From Candidatus Fimenecus excrementigallinarum (lineage in GTDB: Bacteria; Bacillota; Clostridia; Oscillospirales; Acutalibacteraceae): a stretch of DNA of 64,000 nt. Positions 14,987 to 23,788 of the stretch are shown here, piece after piece. The DNA lies in NCBI GenBank assembly GCA_018714805.1, contig DVMW01000024.1:1-64000 (forward strand), written 5' to 3'. Below the pieces are notes generated by a model, which searched no databases, was not told the origin of the DNA, and saw only the letters and a program-made list of their open reading frames with translations. The position numbers and the translations under genes are program-made. Each line of letters begins with the position of its first letter. The stretch's first letter is position 1.

Positions 14987-15123
14987 ACCCATATATCTTT
15001 GCAAACGGCGCCCTTTGGCGCTGTGCGGCTTTGCGGCTTGGAATTTCCCGCCGGACGGCGGGGCGTCTCGCCTGCAAGCCAATCCCGTAAAACGCCGCCG
15101 AGCGGCTTTTGAAAGGATATGCC

Positions 15124-16821
15124 ATGCTCGAACAGATTTACCGGAACCTTTATTATCTGGGACTGAAAAGCGGATACCTGCTGCGCGACTTTGGGCGCTG
15201 GTGCCTGCGGCAGCTGCGCAAGCCGTTTCGCGCGCTGTGGGCGCTGCTGTCCGCCGTTGCGGTGATGGCGGGCGGCTTTGCCGTGCGCGCCTTTCGGCGG
15301 TTCGTGCGGGAACTGCGGGCGCTGGCGGCGGATGTCCGCCGTGTGCAGACCCATATTTTCGACGTGCTGAAAACCGACCGGAAAGCCCTGCCCGGGCTTT
15401 TGCGCCGCTATGTGCGCAAGGCCTTCAGCCGCCACGGGGTTGTGCTGCGCCTGGCGCTGAACGTGGCGCTGCCCGTGGCTGCATTGGCGGTGCTGGCCGT
15501 GACGCTCCACGCCATCTCGGACCGCACGCTTGCGCTCGAGGTTCGGTATAACGACACGGTTGTCGGCTATGTGCAGTCGGAGGCGGTGTATCTGGAAGCG
15601 CGCGCACAGGCGGAGGAACGGCTCGCGACGGCGCGCGCCGTCGACGCGGGCGGTACGCGGACGGAAAATGTCAGCTTTGCCGTCCGTCCCGTCAGCCTGA
15701 CGCAGCTGCGCGACGCCACGGTGCTGTGCGACGCGATTGTGGAACACAGCAACCTGCAGGTGACCAACGCCTGCGGCATTTACATCAACGGCGAATTCCT
15801 GTGCGCGGTGAAAAACGAGACGGACGCGACCACGGTTTTTGATACCATTCTGGACAATTATGTCGCCGGGGACCCGGACGCGGTCGTCGGCTTTGTGGAG
15901 GATATCGACTACGTGCAGGGCCTGTACCCCGACGGCAGCGAAACGGTCTGGGACGCGGCGCGCCTGTCCGAGCGGCTCAACTCCAAAAAGAGCGCGGCGC
16001 AGTACTATACCGTGCAGGCGGGCGACACGCTTTCCGGCATCGCGCAGAAATTCGGTCTGACCACGGCGCAGCTGCGCGCGCAAAACCCGTCGCTCGGCGA
16101 GAACATCCGCGCCGGCCAGCGCGTGCTGATTACGCAGGAGGTCAACTATATCCAGGTGCAGGAGACCCGCACCGAAACGCGCACGGTGGAGGTGCCGTAT
16201 GAGACCGTGCGGGAGGAGACCGCGAGCCTCTATTCCGGCACGCGCCGCACCAAAACGCGCGGCCGGACGGGCGAGCAGGTCGTTACGGAGCTTGTGACCT
16301 ATGTGGACGGCGTGCGCACTTCGGTCAAGGAGGTCTCGCGCGTCACCACGCGCGAGCCGGTCAACGAGGTCATCCAGATTGGCACGAAAAAAGCGTATTC
16401 CGGCTCCTATTCGGCGACCAGCTACGGCGGCAGCCTGCTGTGGCCGGCAATTGGCGCCTACAATATTTCCTCGGGCTACGGCTCGCGCAGCTCCGGGTAT
16501 CACCGCGCGATTGACATCACCAAATCCGGCGGCGGCAGCACGGGACTCCCCGTGGTTGCGGCGGGCAGCGGCCGCGTGACGACGGCGGGGTACCATTCGA
16601 GCTACGGCTACCATGTCATCATCAACCACGGGAACGGTCTTTCCACGCTGTATGCCCATATGCGGCGCGGCTCGCTGCGCGTCTCGGTCGGCGACCAGGT
16701 CTCGGCCGGCCAGCAGATTGGCAACATCGGCTCTACCGGCAACGTGACGGGACCGCACCTGCATTTCGAAGTCCGCGTCAACGGCAACCGCGTCAACCCC
16801 CTGCCGTACCTGGGCAGATAA
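15124..16821 (+). CDS. Membrane-anchored M23 peptidase with LysM and G5 domains
   Basis: A 565-aa envelope protein. A basic N-terminus with amphipathic helices is followed by one transmembrane helix (about residues 107-130), then a ~160-aa extracytoplasmic region. LysM is at 295-340 (YYTVQAGDTLSGIAQKFG), G5 at about 345-425 (repeated ETRTETRTVEVPYE..., EPVNEV), and peptidase M23 is C-terminal. The zinc ligands are visible in YHRAID (His and Asp) and HLHFE (second His at about 545). It should bind peptidoglycan and cleave stem-peptide or cross-bridge bonds; the LysM-G5-M23 order is common in spore-formers. I use ATG 15124 with GAAAGGA upstream; a TTG at 15109 is possible. Confidence 0.92.
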   Translation: MLEQIYRNLYYLGLKSGYLLRDFGRWCLRQLRKPFRALWALLSAVAVMAGGFAVRAFRRFVRELRALAADVRRVQTHIFDVLKTDRKALPGLLRRYVRKAFSRHGVVLRLALNVALPVAALAVLAVTLHAISDRTLALEVRYNDTVVGYVQSEAVYLEARAQAEERLATARAVDAGGTRTENVSFAVRPVSLTQLRDATVLCDAIVEHSNLQVTNACGIYINGEFLCAVKNETDATTVFDTILDNYVAGDPDAVVGFVEDIDYVQGLYPDGSETVWDAARLSERLNSKKSAAQYYTVQAGDTLSGIAQKFGLTTAQLRAQNPSLGENIRAGQRVLITQEVNYIQVQETRTETRTVEVPYETVREETASLYSGTRRTKTRGRTGEQVVTELVTYVDGVRTSVKEVSRVTTREPVNEVIQIGTKKAYSGSYSATSYGGSLLWPAIGAYNISSGYGSRSSGYHRAIDITKSGGGSTGLPVVAAGSGRVTTAGYHSSYGYHVIINHGNGLSTLYAHMRRGSLRVSVGDQVSAGQQIGNIGSTGNVTGPHLHFEVRVNGNRVNPLPYLGR

Positions 16822-16824
16822 TGA

Positions 16825-16905
16825 CCCGGACAGATACGCGCCGGGACAGATACGCGCCGGGACAGATAGCGCACCGGAGATAAGACGTACAGGATAAGAC
16901 GTACA
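16825..16905. repeat. Short tandem repeats after the M23 gene
   Basis: Three consecutive 16-bp units CCGGGACAGATACGCG (16825, 16841, 16857; first and last imperfect) are followed by two copies of GATAAGACGTACA (16879 and 16893, 14-bp period). Weaker CAGATAACGC-like echoes continue to about 16950. Units abut directly, without spacers. Confidence 0.85.
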
Positions 16906-16970
16906 CGGCAGATAACGCACATGGACAGGAATGTGGTACGCAGATAACCGCCCCAGCCCCCATCACAACC

Positions 16971-17007
16971 AAAAAGCACGGAGAAGCGCCGCTTCCCCGT
17001 GCTTTTT
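16971..17007. terminator. Bidirectional terminator
   Basis: AAAAAGCACGG / CCGTGCTTTTT stem with an inner GAAGCG/CGCTTC-like stem, between the convergent M23 and GNAT genes. Confidence 0.88.
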
Positions 17008-17071
17008 GCTCTGTCAAAACAGGTTTTTTCTGTATTTTACTTTCAATGCTAAGCTGCCCAAGCGCCCCTTT

Positions 17072-17644
17072 TTACGAATCAGGGTGTGGGGTTGTGGTGT
17101 TCTTTGGGGGCGGGAGCAGGCGCACGAACCGGTCGGCGCGGGCGCCGGAAAAGCGGGTGTATACGGAGCGGTATTCCTCGAAGGAAACGGGGTTCCCGAA
17201 GCAGAGCACCTCCATTTCCACGCCGAAAAGCGAAACGAGGAACGGGCAGGGCGAGAACCCGGCGCGCAGGTAAAACGCCTTGCGCCGCGCGCGCTGCTCG
17301 GCGTTTTGCGCGGGAACGCCGGTGCGCTCAATCTCCAGAAACAGCCGCCGGCTTTGGTAGCGCGCCTTTAAAAGCGTCAGCGCTTTTGACCCGACGCCTT
17401 TGCCGCGCGCACAGGCGGAAACGGCGAAATAGGCGAGCAGGGCGAGGTCCTCGTGCAGCGCGACGGCGGCAAGCCCCAAAAACGCGCCGTCGTCGCCGAG
17501 GATGCTCAAAAGCTCCATGTCCCGCGTCCGGCTGCGCCGGCGCATCAGCGAAAAGGGCTTACGCTCCTGCCGGGGAAAGGCCTGCTTATACAATTTGCGC
17601 CATACGCGGCGCTGTCGGCGGGTGGAAAGGGTCTCTAACTGCAT
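17072..17644 (-). CDS. GNAT-family N-acetyltransferase
   Basis: A 190-aa acetyltransferase. Acetyl-CoA binding motif A is AYFAVSACARGKGVGSKALTLL (pattern R-G-K-G-V-G), preceded by the strand LLAYF and followed by a C-terminal FYLRAGF motif B. The substrate is not predictable. ATG 17644 has AGGAGC upstream. It sits between a terminator on each side, so it is probably transcribed alone. Confidence 0.88.
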   Translation of the reverse strand: MQLETLSTRRQRRVWRKLYKQAFPRQERKPFSLMRRRSRTRDMELLSILGDDGAFLGLAAVALHEDLALLAYFAVSACARGKGVGSKALTLLKARYQSRRLFLEIERTGVPAQNAEQRARRKAFYLRAGFSPCPFLVSLFGVEMEVLCFGNPVSFEEYRSVYTRFSGARADRFVRLLPPPKNTTTPHPDS

Positions 17645-17676
17645 GGGAAGCTCCTAAAGGGAAATGAGAATGCACA

Positions 17677-17707
17677 GAAAAAAGCAACCGCCCGGCTTCC
17701 CGGGCGG
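17677..17707 (-). terminator. Terminator of the cohesin-like gene
   Basis: CCGCCCGG / CCGGGCGG stem (17688-17695, 17700-17707); on the minus strand it is followed by TTGCTTTTTT. Confidence 0.88.
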
Positions 17708-17725
17708 CTGTATGAAGCGTCGCAA

Positions 17726-18319
17726 TCAGTCCGTCGGGGTACGGCGGCGTTTGGCGGCGACCAGCGCCACAACAACGGCGACCGCCGCAACGGCCGCGCC
17801 GCCGACGGCGGCGTACCGACCCGCCGTGGGCGGAATATCGGTGTCGGTGACGGGCTGTTCTTCCGTCAGCGCGTAGGAAAGCGAGCCGTCGTCCCCCACG
17901 GTGACGGCCATGGCGCTGCCGTCGTCGTCATGCGCCTTTGTGTCCGTAAAGGAAAGGACGGTCGTGCCTTTGGCGTCCTCGCTGACCTGGAAGGTGACCG
18001 TTACAAGCGTTGCGGCCGCCTCCTGCGTTTCGGTCCAAATCATATAGAGCCCCACGCGCCCGGCCGTGTCGGTGTTGGAGGTGGTCATGCTGCCGGCGCC
18101 GTAGGCGACGTCCTGCAGCGTGAGCGCGGCTTCGTCATAGTGCAGCGTGGTCTCAAACGTGGCAAGGCCGCTGTTTTCCGGGACCGAAAGGGTCACGGTC
18201 AGCACGCCGTCCTCCGAAAGAGCAGCGGCGGCGTCAACCTTGGCAGAGGCCGCAAAGGCGGGCACGCAAAGCGCGCAAAGCAGGCAAGCGGTCAAAAGAA
18301 CGGAGAACCATTTTTTCAT
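17726..18319 (-). CDS. Surface protein with cohesin-like domain and C-terminal anchor
   Basis: A 197-aa protein. The signal peptide ends ALCVPAFA. A ~125-aa beta-rich domain follows with cohesin/type-I-dockerin-binding style features (LTVTLSVPENSGLATFETTLHYD, then ALTLQDVAYGAG, and VTVTFQVSEDAKG). After a short TDTDIPPT linker comes a transmembrane helix made of A and V and the basic tail AKRRRTPTD. No dockerin or cellulosome gene is visible in the window. A sortase motif is not seen; anchoring is by the TM helix. A role in surface protein display or adhesion is inferred. Confidence 0.78.
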   Translation of the reverse strand: MKKWFSVLLTACLLCALCVPAFAASAKVDAAAALSEDGVLTVTLSVPENSGLATFETTLHYDEAALTLQDVAYGAGSMTTSNTDTAGRVGLYMIWTETQEAAATLVTVTFQVSEDAKGTTVLSFTDTKAHDDDGSAMAVTVGDDGSLSYALTEEQPVTDTDIPPTAGRYAAVGGAAVAAVAVVVALVAAKRRRTPTD

Positions 18320-18396
18320 TCTGTTTCAGAACCTTTCCGCGGCGACGGGCGCACGCGCCCAATCCCCCAAAATGCTGCCGAGAAGTTGCTGATGAT

Positions 18397-18426
18397 ATTG
18401 TAGCACATCTTGCCCCGCGCTGTCAA
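18397..18426 (-). promoter_or_regulatory. Promoter of the cohesin-like gene
   Basis: Minus strand TTGACA (18421-18426), 18-bp spacer, TACAAT (18397-18402). Confidence 0.75.
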
Positions 18427-18473
18427 CGGCAAACCGTTTTTCCCGGAACCTTTTCCCGGCCGGAAAAAGGGGG

Positions 18474-18502
18474 TTGCTTTTTTTGCGCGTTGCGTTTATA
18501 AT
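18474..18502 (+). promoter_or_regulatory. thrS promoter
   Basis: TTGCTT (18474-18479), 17-bp spacer, TATAAT (18497-18502). Confidence 0.78.
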
Positions 18503-18509
18503 GGAAACG

Positions 18510-18819
18510 CTGAAAAATTGCAGGAACCCTGATTGTCGGTTTGCTTTTTCCGCTTTGCGCGGACAGGCGAGCCGCCCATATACCAAAACGTTGACGGAGC
18601 CCGACGGCTTGCCGCACGCTTTATCAGAGAGCCCCGCCGCGGCTGGAAGCGCGGGCAAAGCGTGAAGCCCGACACCTCTCCCGAGTGCGCGCCGCAAAGA
18701 ATTTTCCAAGGCGCGCCGTGCCGCTGCGTTAAAGCGTTTGAGCGGGCGCGCTGCGCCAATTTGGGTGGAACCGTGGAATGCCGAGCATTTCATCCCTTTT
18801 TCGGGATGGAATGCTTTTT
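18510..18819 (+). ncRNA. T-box leader (Thr) of thrS
   Basis: The leader between promoter and thrS shows T-box hallmarks. The stem I distal motif AGAGAG with GGCTGGAAG is near 18623-18650, and a specifier region GACACCTCTCCCGAGTGC has ACC (Thr) at 18674-18676. The antiterminator bulge TGGGTGGAACCGTGG is at 18762-18776, and the intrinsic terminator GCATTTCATCCC / GGGATGGAATGC plus TTTTT at 18785-18819. Uncharged tRNA-Thr should stabilise the antiterminator and turn on thrS. The exact specifier assignment is inferred from position and codon. Confidence 0.92.
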
Positions 18820-18865
18820 GTTTTTCGATATTTACAGGTTTTCCGAATATGAAGGAGGAGTCCGT

Positions 18866-20776
18866 ATGTTCAACATTACGCTAAAGGACGGCTCGGTCAG
18901 GTCTTACGACGCGCCCGTGACCGCCGCCGGGGTCGCGAAGGACCTTGGCATGGGGCTTTACAAGGCGGCGTGCCTTGCGAAGGTGGACGGCGAGACCTGC
19001 GATTTGCGCACGGAAATTGCAGGGGACTGCACGCTCGAAATCCTGACCTTTGACGACGAGGACGGCCGCCGTGCGTTTCGCCATACCGCGTCGCACATCT
19101 TGGCGCAGGCGGTCAAGCGCCTGTACCCCGAAACGAAGCTGGCGATTGGCCCCGCCATTGACAACGGCTTTTACTACGACTTTGATTCCGAGACGGTTTT
19201 CACCCCCGAGGTGCTGGGAAAAATCGAGGCGGAGATGAAGAAGATTGTCAAGGAGGACCTGCCGCTGGAGCGGTACACGCTGTCCCCGGCCGAGGCGCTC
19301 GAAAAGATGCGCGAAAAGGGCGAGACCTACAAAGTCGAGCTTATCGAGGAGCACGCCGAGAAAAACGAGCCCATTTCCTTTTACCGGCAGGGCGAATTCG
19401 ACGAGCTGTGCGCGGGTCCGCACCTGATGTCCACGGGCGCAGTCAAGGCGTTTAAGCTGACCGCCTGCACGGGCGCGTACTGGCGCGGCGACGAGCACAA
19501 CAAAATGCTGCAGCGCATTTACGCGACCGCCTTCCCGAAGCAGGCGGCGCTCGACGAATACCTTGCGCGCATTGAGGAAGCGAAAAAGCGCGACCACCGC
19601 AAATTGGGGCGCGAGCTCAAGCTGTTTGCGCTCATGGACGAGGGCCCCGGCTTCCCGTTCTTTTTGCCCAACGGCATGATTCTCAAGAACACGCTGATTG
19701 ACTACTGGCGCGAAATCCACACGCGCGAGGGGTATGTGGAAATTTCGACCCCGATGATGCTCAACCGCGGGCTTTGGGAGACGTCGGGCCACTGGGACCA
19801 CTACAAGGAAAATATGTACACGACCGTCATTGACGACACGGATTTCGCAATCAAGCCGATGAACTGCCCCGGCGGGCTGCTCGTCTACAAATCCGAGCCG
19901 CATTCCTACCGCGACCTGCCTATTCGCATGGGCGAGCTGGGGCTTGTCCACCGGCACGAAAAATCCGGCGCGCTGCACGGGCTTATGCGCGTGCGCTGCT
20001 TTACGCAGGACGACGCGCACATCTTCATGATGCCCGAGCAAATCACGGACGAAATCAAGGGCGTCGTGCGGCTTATCGACGAGGTCTACACGCTGTTCGG
20101 CTTCAAGTACCACGTCGAGCTGTCCACGCGGCCCGAGGATTCCATGGGCAGCGACGCGGACTGGGAGATGGCGACCGAGGGCCTTCGAAAGGCGCTCGAC
20201 GAGCTGCATCTGCCGTATGTCGTCAACGAGGGCGACGGCGCGTTCTACGGGCCGAAGATTGACTTCCACTTAGAGGATTCCCTGGGGCGGACCTGGCAGT
20301 GCGGCACGATTCAGCTTGACTTCCAGCTGCCGCAGCGGTTTGAAGCGGAATATACGGGCGCGGACGGCGAAAAGCACCGGCCCATTATGATTCACCGCGT
20401 CGTGTTCGGCTCCATTGAGCGGTTCATCGGGATTTTGATTGAGCATTTCGCCGGCGCGTTCCCGCTGTGGCTGTCGCCCGAGCAGGTGCGCGTGCTGCCC
20501 ATTGCCGACCGCCATGCCGCGCGCGCCGAAGAGATTCGCAAAGCGCTGTACGACTGCGGCATTCGCGCGAAGGTCGACGACCGCTCGGAAAAGATTGGGT
20601 ATAAGATTCGCGAGGCGCGTATGCAGCGCCTGCCGTATTGGATTGTCGTCGGCGACAAGGAGGTCGAGGACGGCTCCGTCGCCGTCTCGCACCGCGGCGA
20701 GGGCGACATCGGCTCGTTCGAGCTCGACGCGCTCACAGCGCGGCTGACCGAGGAAATCCGGACCAAGGCGAAGTAA
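18866..20776 (+). CDS. thrS: Threonyl-tRNA synthetase
   Basis: A 636-aa class II synthetase. The TGS domain spans about residues 1-60 and the editing domain (second additional domain) follows, with HTASHILAQAVKRLYP and the Cys-containing ELCAGPHL. The catalytic core has motif 2 LVHRHEKSGALHGLMRVRCFTQDD and the zinc ligands Cys in MNCPGG plus later His residues. Motif 3 is in PIMIHRVVFGSIERFIG. The anticodon-binding domain is C-terminal. I start at ATG 18866 behind GAAGGAGGAG; the open frame upstream is the T-box leader. Regulated by the T-box. Confidence 0.98.
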   Translation: MFNITLKDGSVRSYDAPVTAAGVAKDLGMGLYKAACLAKVDGETCDLRTEIAGDCTLEILTFDDEDGRRAFRHTASHILAQAVKRLYPETKLAIGPAIDNGFYYDFDSETVFTPEVLGKIEAEMKKIVKEDLPLERYTLSPAEALEKMREKGETYKVELIEEHAEKNEPISFYRQGEFDELCAGPHLMSTGAVKAFKLTACTGAYWRGDEHNKMLQRIYATAFPKQAALDEYLARIEEAKKRDHRKLGRELKLFALMDEGPGFPFFLPNGMILKNTLIDYWREIHTREGYVEISTPMMLNRGLWETSGHWDHYKENMYTTVIDDTDFAIKPMNCPGGLLVYKSEPHSYRDLPIRMGELGLVHRHEKSGALHGLMRVRCFTQDDAHIFMMPEQITDEIKGVVRLIDEVYTLFGFKYHVELSTRPEDSMGSDADWEMATEGLRKALDELHLPYVVNEGDGAFYGPKIDFHLEDSLGRTWQCGTIQLDFQLPQRFEAEYTGADGEKHRPIMIHRVVFGSIERFIGILIEHFAGAFPLWLSPEQVRVLPIADRHAARAEEIRKALYDCGIRAKVDDRSEKIGYKIREARMQRLPYWIVVGDKEVEDGSVAVSHRGEGDIGSFELDALTARLTEEIRTKAK

Positions 20777-20810
20777 AAGGGGAAGGCAAAAACAAGAGGG
20801 AGGACGACCT

Positions 20811-22418
20811 ATGGCAAAGGCACCGCTTACGGTAACGGTCATCACGGACACGCATTATTACGCAAAATCCACGGGTGTCTCCGGCGCGGCGTATGCGGCG
20901 GCGAACGCAAAAAGCCAGATGCCGCTCGAGCAGTCGGCGGAAATTCTGGACGCGGCGTTCCGGCAAATCAAGGCGGACAAGCGCACCGACATTGTGCTGC
21001 TGTCCGGCGATACCACCTCAAACGGCGAGTACGATTCGCACAAAGAGTTTATCGAGATGCTGCGGGACTTAAAAGCCGCGGGCAAGCGCGTGTACGTGAT
21101 TACCGCGACGCACGACTACCAGGACGACGGGCAGACGAACGCCTACCGCGGCGACGAGAAAATCAAAATTCCCGCCGCCAAGCGCGAAGAGCTTTTCGAG
21201 ATGTACCGCGAATTCGGGCCGGACGAGGCGATTTCCGTTCACCGCGACAGTATGTCCTACGTTGTGCAGCTCGAGGAGGGTTACCGGCTGTTCGCCATCA
21301 ACGACGACCGCAACCTGACGGGCAAAAGCGGCATTTCGGACGACTGCTACAAATGGCTTTGCGAGCAGGCGGAGGACGCGCGCAAGAACAAGCAGTTCAT
21401 CCTCGCGATGACGCATCACCCGCTTATTGCGCCCTCGCCCGTGTACGCGCTTATCGGCAAGAACGATATGCACGGCGACTTTGACGTGCGCCGCGAGCAG
21501 TACGCCGATATGGGGATTCAGTTCATGCTCACGGGCCACACGCACATCCACCATATCGACAAGCTGCAAACGAAGCGCGGCAACACGTTTTACACGATTT
21601 CCACCGCGGCGGCGATAGGCTATCCCGCGCCGATTCGCACCGTGGTGGTCGACGAAGCGGCGGGCATTGTTTCGACGACGACCGACCTTGTCAACGAACG
21701 GGTGGACTTTGACCTGCACGGCGCGTCCTTACAGGATTATCTGAAAAACCAGATGGTCGGCATCGTGCGCGACATGGTCAAGGCCGCGGCGGGCGATACG
21801 CACAAGTTCGCCGACATGGCGACCTCCATCAGCATCAAAAAGAAGGTCATCTACAAATTCGGCTGGCTGATAAAGCCCGTCGCAAAGTTTTTGAACAAGC
21901 TGACCATCGGCCGCGTCGCCAAGTGGACGAAAAAGGAAACGGGGCTTTCTCCCGAGGATTACGCCGACATCGCCGACAAATCCGTGGTGGATTTCATCGT
22001 GGACATGGTCACGAACCTGTACGGCGGCGAGGATTTGTACGGCCCGGACGACCCGGAGTACAAAATCACGATGGGGCTTTTGTCCATCCTCGATTCGGTG
22101 TTCGACGCGCTGCACATCAAGGTGAAAAAGCTTTTGAAGGTGTCGGATTCGCTGTGCGATTTCGTTGAGCCGCTGCTGCACAACACCGGCATCCCCGCCT
22201 ACAACGCGGTGCTGCCTATCATGCCCTATTACGAGGAGGGCGAGCAGGGCCCTGTTTCGCCCGAGCCGGAAAGGTCCGCGCGCAAGAAGAGCCGTAAGGG
22301 CGTGCCGATTGTTATCATCGGGATTCTGGCGCTTATCGTTTTGCTCATCCCGATTCTGCTGGCGCTTTTGATTGGCTTCATCGTAAATCAGGTCCGCTAC
22401 GGCCGGTTTATGAAATAA
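20811..22418 (+). CDS. Metallophosphoesterase with C-terminal membrane anchor
   Basis: A 535-aa protein. The calcineurin-like domain (about 1-290) has ITDTHYY (DxH), LLSGDTTSNGE (GD), ITATHDYQ where the usual GNH reads ATH, AMTHHPL and TGHTHIHH (GHxH). The Asn that normally contacts phosphate is replaced by Thr. A ~200-aa helical region follows, then a basic linker (ARKKSRKG) and a strong transmembrane helix near the C-terminus. There is no signal peptide, so the catalytic domain should be cytoplasmic and tail-anchored. It lies 34 nt after thrS and probably shares read-through transcription. The substrate is unknown. Confidence 0.85.
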   Translation: MAKAPLTVTVITDTHYYAKSTGVSGAAYAAANAKSQMPLEQSAEILDAAFRQIKADKRTDIVLLSGDTTSNGEYDSHKEFIEMLRDLKAAGKRVYVITATHDYQDDGQTNAYRGDEKIKIPAAKREELFEMYREFGPDEAISVHRDSMSYVVQLEEGYRLFAINDDRNLTGKSGISDDCYKWLCEQAEDARKNKQFILAMTHHPLIAPSPVYALIGKNDMHGDFDVRREQYADMGIQFMLTGHTHIHHIDKLQTKRGNTFYTISTAAAIGYPAPIRTVVVDEAAGIVSTTTDLVNERVDFDLHGASLQDYLKNQMVGIVRDMVKAAAGDTHKFADMATSISIKKKVIYKFGWLIKPVAKFLNKLTIGRVAKWTKKETGLSPEDYADIADKSVVDFIVDMVTNLYGGEDLYGPDDPEYKITMGLLSILDSVFDALHIKVKKLLKVSDSLCDFVEPLLHNTGIPAYNAVLPIMPYYEEGEQGPVSPEPERSARKKSRKGVPIVIIGILALIVLLIPILLALLIGFIVNQVRYGRFMK

Positions 22419-22432
22419 CCCGATATTGCAAA

Positions 22433-22465
22433 AAACGGGACGCTGCCTAAAACAGCGTCCCGTTT
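22433..22465. terminator. Bidirectional terminator
   Basis: AAACGGGACGCTG / CAGCGTCCCGTTT perfect 13-bp stem between the convergent phosphoesterase and azlD genes. Confidence 0.93.
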
Positions 22466-22483
22466 GCTTTGTCTGGTTTGCCT

Positions 22484-22819
22484 TCAGAATACAAACTGCA
22501 CGAGCAGCATATAGCAGACCGTGCCGCCCGCAATGGACAGAAGCATCTGCTTTTTCCACAGGTGCAGCCCGACGACCACGGCGATGGCGAGCAGCTCCGG
22601 GAGCCCGTGCCCGCCCGAAAAAAGGTCGACGTTTCGCAGGCAGTAGACGATTAAAAGCCCGAACACCGCCGCGGGCAGGACCTTGGCTAAATATTGCAGG
22701 AATTTCGGCGTCGGTTTTCCTGCCGGGAACAGCAAAAACGGCAAAAACCGCGTGAGCATGGTGCCGAGCACGAACAGCCCTATGGTCGCAAGCTGCTGGG
22801 GCAGCGTCATGGCGCTCAT
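22484..22819 (-). CDS. azlD: AzlD-family branched-chain amino acid exporter subunit
   Basis: A 111-aa membrane protein with about four hydrophobic helices, including the typical segment [14 protein letters not shown] and [14 protein letters not shown]. AzlD works with AzlC to export branched-chain amino acids or analogues. Its start overlaps the azlC stop by 4 nt (ATGA), so the pair is translationally coupled. ATG 22819 is chosen on that overlap. Confidence 0.9.
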   Translation of the reverse strand: MSAMTLPQQLATIGLFVLGTMLTRFLPFLLFPAGKPTPKFLQYLAKVLPAAVFGLLIVYCLRNVDLFSGGHGLPELLAIAVVVGLHLWKKQMLLSIAGGTVCYMLLVQFVF

Positions 22820-23532
22820 ACGGCGCCGCCCCCTTTCGAAAGCGGCCGGCGCAAGAGCGCCAGCGCCGCCAAAATGCCGAGCATCGCAGGCAGGATAAAG
22901 CTGTCGCTGCCGAAAACCAGCAGGCAGAGCGCCGAAATGCCAAGCCCCGCAAGGGCGCTTATGTGCTGCCTGTCCTTTTGCCATTGCTCGAGGAAAATGA
23001 CGACGAACATCGCGGTCATCACAAAGTCGAGCCCTTCCGTGTTGAAACGCACAAACGCCCCGAACAGCCCGCCGAGCGTCGCGCCCGTCACCCAGTATAT
23101 ATGGTTCAAGAGCGTGACGAAAAAATAGAACCAGCCGCGGTCCGCGTCGGGCGGGATTTTGGCCGTGCAGTTGATGGAAAAGCTTTCGTCGCAAAGCCCG
23201 AAAATCAGGTACGCCTTTTTGGGACCCGTCCCCTTGTATTTGTCGAGCATCGCAAGCCCGTAAAACAGGTGCCGCGCGTTCAGCAGCAGGGTGACGGCCA
23301 GCGCCTGCAGCGGCGCGAACGCACCGCAGAGCATCTCCGCCGCGACAAATTCCGCCGACCCCGCGAAAATGGTCAGGCTCATGAGCAGCGGATACCAAAC
23401 CGAAAACCCGTTCGTGCGCATCAGCACCCCGTAGGTCATCCCCAAAAACAAAAAGCCCGCGCAGATGGGTAGGGTATAGGGGAACGCCGCCGTGAGTGCC
23501 CGCCGTACGGCCCTGTTTTTTTCCCTGTCCAA
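22816..23532 (-). CDS. azlC: AzlC-family branched-chain amino acid export protein
   Basis: A ~238-aa integral membrane protein with the AzlC N-terminal signature ([22 protein letters not shown], then [13 protein letters not shown] and the conserved [11 protein letters not shown]). About six to seven membrane helices. I place the start at TTG 23532, preceded by AAAAAGGGGG, since sequence upstream of it overlaps the promoter and is non-coding. It is the first gene of the azlC-azlD operon. Confidence 0.9.
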   Translation of the reverse strand: MDREKNRAVRRALTAAFPYTLPICAGFLFLGMTYGVLMRTNGFSVWYPLLMSLTIFAGSAEFVAAEMLCGAFAPLQALAVTLLLNARHLFYGLAMLDKYKGTGPKKAYLIFGLCDESFSINCTAKIPPDADRGWFYFFVTLLNHIYWVTGATLGGLFGAFVRFNTEGLDFVMTAMFVVIFLEQWQKDRQHISALAGLGISALCLLVFGSDSFILPAMLGILAALALLRRPLSKGGGAV

Positions 23533-23576
23533 GCGCCGCGCCCCCTTTTTAAAAAGTCCGGCCAAAAGTATACCAC

Positions 23577-23605
23577 ACGCCGCGCCGGCGCGCAAGCGGC
23601 TGTGC
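23577..23605 (-). promoter_or_regulatory. azlCD promoter
   Basis: Minus strand TTGCGC (23600-23605), 17-bp spacer, TATACT (23577-23582). Confidence 0.7.
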
Positions 23606-23637
23606 ACAGAAAATCCGGGCTTTCTGCGGGATTTCCG

Positions 23638-23666
23638 TTGACTTTTCCCAAGAAAAAAGGTATGCT
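23638..23666 (+). promoter_or_regulatory. rmuC promoter
   Basis: TTGACT (23638-23643), 17-bp spacer, TATGCT (23661-23666), divergent from the azlCD promoter. Confidence 0.72.
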
Positions 23667-23788
23667 GAAAGATAGTTGAAAAGGGGCGGCGCGCCGCCGG
23701 CAAAAAAGATACGACGGAATTGAAACGGGCTTCGCCGCGGGGCTTTCGGATAAGGGCTCAAACGGACGAAGCGGAAAAGGGGAAACCT

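Noticed and set aside
16825-16905. Tandem repeats as a CRISPR array
   Set aside because: Units are 13-16 bp and abut with no spacers; no cas gene is near.
14983-16920. 645-codon minus-strand open frame opposite the M23 peptidase
   Set aside because: Same codon-bias shadow; the plus strand has LysM, G5 and M23 domains.
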